Origin: Culex pipiens pallens
Taxonomy: Eukaryota > Arthropoda > Insecta > Diptera > Culicidae
Assembly: GCF_016801865.2 (NCBI RefSeq)
Contig: NC_068937.1
Coordinates: 16,304,595 to 16,368,594 of the forward strand
Direction: 5' to 3'
Length of the DNA stretch: 64,000 bases
Positions 60,281 to 64,000 of the stretch are shown here, piece by piece. Positions within the stretch are counted from its first letter, which is position 1. Each line of letters starts with the position of its first letter. Made by a program: the position numbers and the translations under genes. The notes under the pieces are model-generated. The model saw only the letters and a list, made by a program, of their open reading frames with translations. It made no database searches and was not told where the DNA came from.

Positions 60281-61115
60281 CTATTTGAGCAGTTCTCTCA
60301 GATTTAGGTCATTCGATTTATTTTTGTATTTTTTAATCCGGCTGAAACTTTTTTGGTGCCTTCGGTATGCCCAAAGAAGCCATTTTGCATCATTAGTTTG
60401 TCCATATAATTTTCCATACAAATTTGGCAGCTGTCCATATAAAAATGATATGAGAAAATTCAAAAATCTGTATCTTTTGAAGGATTTTTTTTTATCGATT
60501 TGGTGTCTTCGGCAAAGTTGTAGGTATGGACACGGACAACACTGGAAAAAAATGATACACGGTAAAAAAAAATCATGATTTTTTATTAAACTTTTTGTCA
60601 CTTAAACTTGACTAGCAAAAAAAAAACACAAGTTTAATTTTTTTTTTAATTTGATATGTTTTTGAGGACATCAAATGCCAACTTTTCAGAAATTTCCAAA
60701 ATAGGCAAAAAATCTTCGACCGAGTTATGAATTTTTGAATCAATACTGATTTTTTCAAAAAATCGAAATATTGGTCGCAAAAATTTTTCAACATCATTTT
60801 TCGATGTAAAACCAAATTTGCAGTCAAAAAGTTCTTTGGCGAAATTTTAATTAAGTACATCGTTTTCAAGTTAAATCCATTTTTAGGTGGCTTTTTTGAA
60901 AAAAAAAGTCACTGTTTTTCATTTTTTTTAACTAGTGCACATGTTTGCCCACCTTTGAAAAAAATATTTTTGAATAGCTGAGAAAATTCTCTTTATTTTG
61001 CTTTTTTGAACTTTGTTGATACGACCCTTAGTTGCTGAGATATTGCAATGCAATGGTTTAAAAACAGGAAAATTGATGTTTTCTAAGTCTTACCCAAATA
61101 ACCCACCATTTCCCA
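60281..61115. repeat. X/Y repeat with Y inverted relative to 1-770
   Basis: 60281-60790 is module Y in reverse complement (matches 320-770). 60795-61110 is module X in the same orientation as 1-315. So the order here is Y-reversed then X, and at the window start X then Y. The 106-codon minus frame (60281-60601) resembles frames at 553-756 because of this repeat. Confidence 0.75.
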
Positions 61116-62180
61116 CCATGTTTAGTACCTTTCAATAATTTTCCATTCTGCTATTTTTTTGTAGAGAAAAGTAGGCCGTTTTGAAAATACCTACTTTTAG
61201 ATTTAAATTGGATTTTATATAAATTATACTGTGGAGCTGTGGAGAATATACTTTTTTGTCATTTAAAACATACGAAATTTAAAAAACCTGAGGATAAAAG
61301 CACGAAATTCTAGTATACTACTTGTGGAAATTTGCAAAATTTCAGAGAAATTATCAAAATATTGACGCTCTGTTTTAAATTGTTGAACCAAAAAACAACT
61401 TTAAGCTTTGCTTGTAAAGAGAATAGAATAAGTAAAATTTACCTGGTTATAAATCGAAAAATCAATCAATGGAAAAGAAAATGGAAGTAAAATTTTCTTG
61501 CCAACGTTTTTTAACCAGCCCAAAAAAATTAATATTGAATGAAATTTCATTTAAATTTTGATATTTTTTAGTTGGTCTGTAAAATTTTAAACTTGTGTGA
61601 AAATGTTTTTTTTTGTTTGAAAAAAGAAACATTTTTTATTTTCTTAACCCTCGACAACTCAACCTCGACTTTAGGTGGGCTTCGATCTAAAATTTCGCCA
61701 AAAAAACACCAACTTTGGATTTTTAAAAAGAATCGGAAAAAAAGAACTCTTTAAATTTAAGAAATATCTAGGGTTGGGAGTTTGACTTGTTTTATGTGAC
61801 TTTGCCAATGTTTTCAAACATTTCTACTTTTCTGGGGTCAACTTTGGCTGTGTTATTCACAAACATTTTTTTCTATATTTTATTTAAAAATAAGTACGCA
61901 GTAGTCCATGCATTTTGTACACTTAACATGATAATTTGCAGGGTTACCAGGTTGCCAGATAAATCTGGGAAAGCGAAATTTTTTAAGAGTCAGGCAGGAT
62001 AAAGATTTTCCCTTTTCTGTGACAGACTTTGCTTGATTTATATGTAAATTCGTCAATTCATTTTGAGGCAATAAAATATGTAAAACTTTATGAATTGTAC
62101 AAACATTTCAATAAAATCATATCCTACCTCATTTCAGAATGGTAAGATATTGGTCTGCCAAAAATTTGCAGATTTTGTAG
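61116..62180. other. AT-rich DNA; no gene supported
   Basis: Mostly A/T runs. A short block GGGTTACCAGGTTGCCAGAT (61942-61961) looks like the end of another dispersed repeat, but no partner was found. Confidence 0.5.
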
Positions 62181-62946
62181 GGGAGATGGGGGTAAGACGG
62201 CCACCCTAAGGGAGAAGTCTCATAAAATTTACACAACAGATTATTTTGATCTCAAATTACGTACATATTGTTCTACTAGTAGTCCATTATAGAAATGAAC
62301 TAAAATTAGTTAGTCTAAAAACAATTTTCAATACTTTTCAGCAATTTTTAAAAAATAATTAAAATCGTATATATATATGAAATACGCGGGGTAAGACGGT
62401 CAGTGCTATAAATTAACTTAATAACTTTGCTGAATCCACCCAAATACCTACATGGTTGGTTGAACAGACTTCTCTGAGCATCATAACTATTTTGGATGAA
62501 AAAGTAAAGTTTCAAATGTTCAGAAAAATGCTTTTGAAAAAAATCATATTTTGGCTCAGTATTATTGCTACCACGTTTTATGAAAAACTGTGAAATTTTA
62601 CTACAAAAAAACACAATTTGATGCAAAATAATTAGTTTGTGTATTTCAACTAGATGAAGTTAATCAAAATTATGTAAACAATATTAAATTAGCGATTTTT
62701 ATAAGAGTTTGATAGGATTTTATACAATGCAATGAGTTTTGCTATATCACAGTAAGGAATGTTGTCGAAACGGTTGTTTAAAGCGTTATGATTAAAAATT
62801 GATAGTTTTATTGAAAATGCTTTTCCTTATCTACAAATATGTCTTAATAATCAAAAAAACTTCAAAAATATAAGCTGTATCAAATATAATTTACAAATTA
62901 CGGGTGGCTGTCTTACCCCCGGAGGAGGTGGCCGTCTTGCCCCCAA
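62181..62946. mobile_element. TIR element with GGGGGTAAGACGGCCACC ends
   Basis: The left end contains GGGGGTAAGACGGCCACC (62187-62204). The right end, complemented, starts TGGGGGCAAGACGGCCACCT, and behind it comes GGGGGTAAGACAGCCACC. A further GGGGTAAGACGGTCAG is at 62388. The interior is AT-rich with no known domain. Target duplication not resolved. Confidence 0.7.
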
Positions 62947-63077
62947 ATAACTTATTTTTTAAAACATTTTTTTGCAAATAGCTCATTGCATTTTCAAAAC
63001 TTTTCCTAGGGACATAATCTAGGGAAAACTTCAATTTAACATGAAAAAATATTTGAAGACAGGAATATAGTGCGTCC

Positions 63078-63172
63078 ATCCCGGGAATTCCCGGGACAAA
63101 AATCCCGGGATTTTTCCTAAACCGGGAATTCCCGAATCCCGGGATTTTCTATAATTTGTCCCGGGAATTCCC
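63078..63172. repeat. Cluster of CCCGGGAATTCCCGGG palindromes
   Basis: Several TCCCGGGAATTCCCGGGAC and ATCCCGGGATTTT motifs are packed in about 95 bp. A diverged relative occurs at 17985-18085. Probably part of a dispersed element; its ends are unknown. Confidence 0.65.
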
Positions 63173-64000
63173 GAAATTGAAAAAAAAATCATATTTTGGT
63201 CTGGAAATTCAGATTTGGTTGTGAAAATAGAAGAACAATAAAATGAATTAAAATTTGTATTCAGCAAATCTCAGCATTGAATTGGCATTTAAGGAAAAAA
63301 TATTATAATTAGAATTACCAGGTCCGCAAAATGCCTAGTGCTTTAAATTTTTTTTCTCTATTATTTTATTTTTTTGAAAAACTGGATATATTTACGTATA
63401 TTTTCGATTTTAAATTAAAAAAAAAACAATCTCATATCAAATTATTTATAATCAAACACCGGCATCTAGGGCAAATACGTACAAATGTAACGAATAAATA
63501 CAGCTATTAAAGCAAAAAATATTTGCATGACGTTTTGGATTACTTCGGTTGAAACAGTAACAGAACAAAACAATTTGTACTTCCAAATGTATTGCTCTAA
63601 AATCTCCTGTACCTATTTAGACTGTAATTCTGATTTTCCCTCGGTTGGCGGTAGTAACTTGAAGATAATTTGTAAAATATGTTTTATATAAAACAATGAA
63701 TTCAAAACTTATCTAAAATTTTACATTGACTGGTATCATTTTATTTATTGTAGTTGTTTGTTTTCTAGCTGTTTTAGTCATGTCATATAAAATATATATA
63801 AAAGAAAAAAAATATGAAAGAATTCCAAAGTTTTTTTTGAATAGGTCCTATAAACATATGGAAAACAAAAGCTTATTGGATCTTTAAAAAAAACTCAAGA
63901 ATTATGTAATTTGATTCGCAAATAAAAAAATGATCAATCATACTGGAATTAAAAATAGTAGGTGATATAAAATCCTAAACACCACAAAGACAAAAAAAAA
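63173..64000. other. AT-rich DNA to the window end; no gene seen
   Basis: A/T-rich with poly-A and poly-T runs. No frame or repeat boundary recognised. Confidence 0.5.

Overview
This window looks like gene-poor nuclear DNA from a mosquito, most likely a culicine close to Culex. The grounds are a dimeric tRNA-derived SINE of the kind described as Twin in Culex pipiens, a Jockey-type ORF1, many MITEs, a dispersed repeat opening with GCCTTCCTCACTGAGG that I recall from mosquito genomes, and a 100-N assembly gap. The species call is inference. No complete host protein gene could be supported. Almost all long open frames are chance frames or run through simple repeats. The one convincing protein is a retrotransposon ORF1 (19312-20511, + strand).

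Layout. 1-5190: AT-rich repeats, comprising an X/Y repeat, an inverted-repeat element, and a palindromic tandem array carrying a hAT-like element and a Harbinger-like MITE. 5191-7430: unique sequence. 7434-7665: tRNA-type SINE. 7740-10430: second palindromic array. 10431-12550: unique sequence. 12545-13185: dispersed repeat, then a hexamer array bounded by 20-bp direct repeats. 13186-18741: unique and AT-rich DNA with a piggyBac-like MITE, a Twin-like SINE split by a hAT element, and a TA-flanked MITE. 19233-20648: non-LTR element with ORF1 and no ORF2. 20660-26840: mostly unique, with a 24-nt micro-exon candidate on the minus strand, a truncated retroposon and small MITEs. 26845-30400: tandem duplication with the assembly gap, then a third palindromic array with a pure (TAA)n run. 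30401-45375: mainly unique DNA, broken by a 721-bp hairpin element, a second short exon candidate, a retroposon with a 19-bp target duplication and a nested TIR element. 45376-48791: 11-mer and 9-mer minisatellites with a retroposon inside. 48800-52720: unique DNA, a tandem satellite and MITEs. 52720-54640: unique. 54640-57690: an insertion stack four layers deep. 57700-64000: unique and AT-rich DNA with several MITEs and a second X/Y repeat.

How the parts relate. Several insertions can be checked inside the window because a related copy keeps the empty site (hAT at 3799, MITE at 5001, hAT at 55847). The unique stretches could be introns or intergenic DNA of a large gene. Two short exon-like segments with good splice signals (34577-34599 and 23481-23504) and a strong donor near 49229 all lie on the minus strand, which fits long introns of one minus-strand gene but does not prove it.

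I found no CRISPR, operon or rRNA and no plainly functional tRNA. The most interesting material is repeat biology: recurring head-to-head arrays, microsatellites apparently born from retroposon tails, an ORF2-less non-LTR insertion, and a long near-perfect hairpin.
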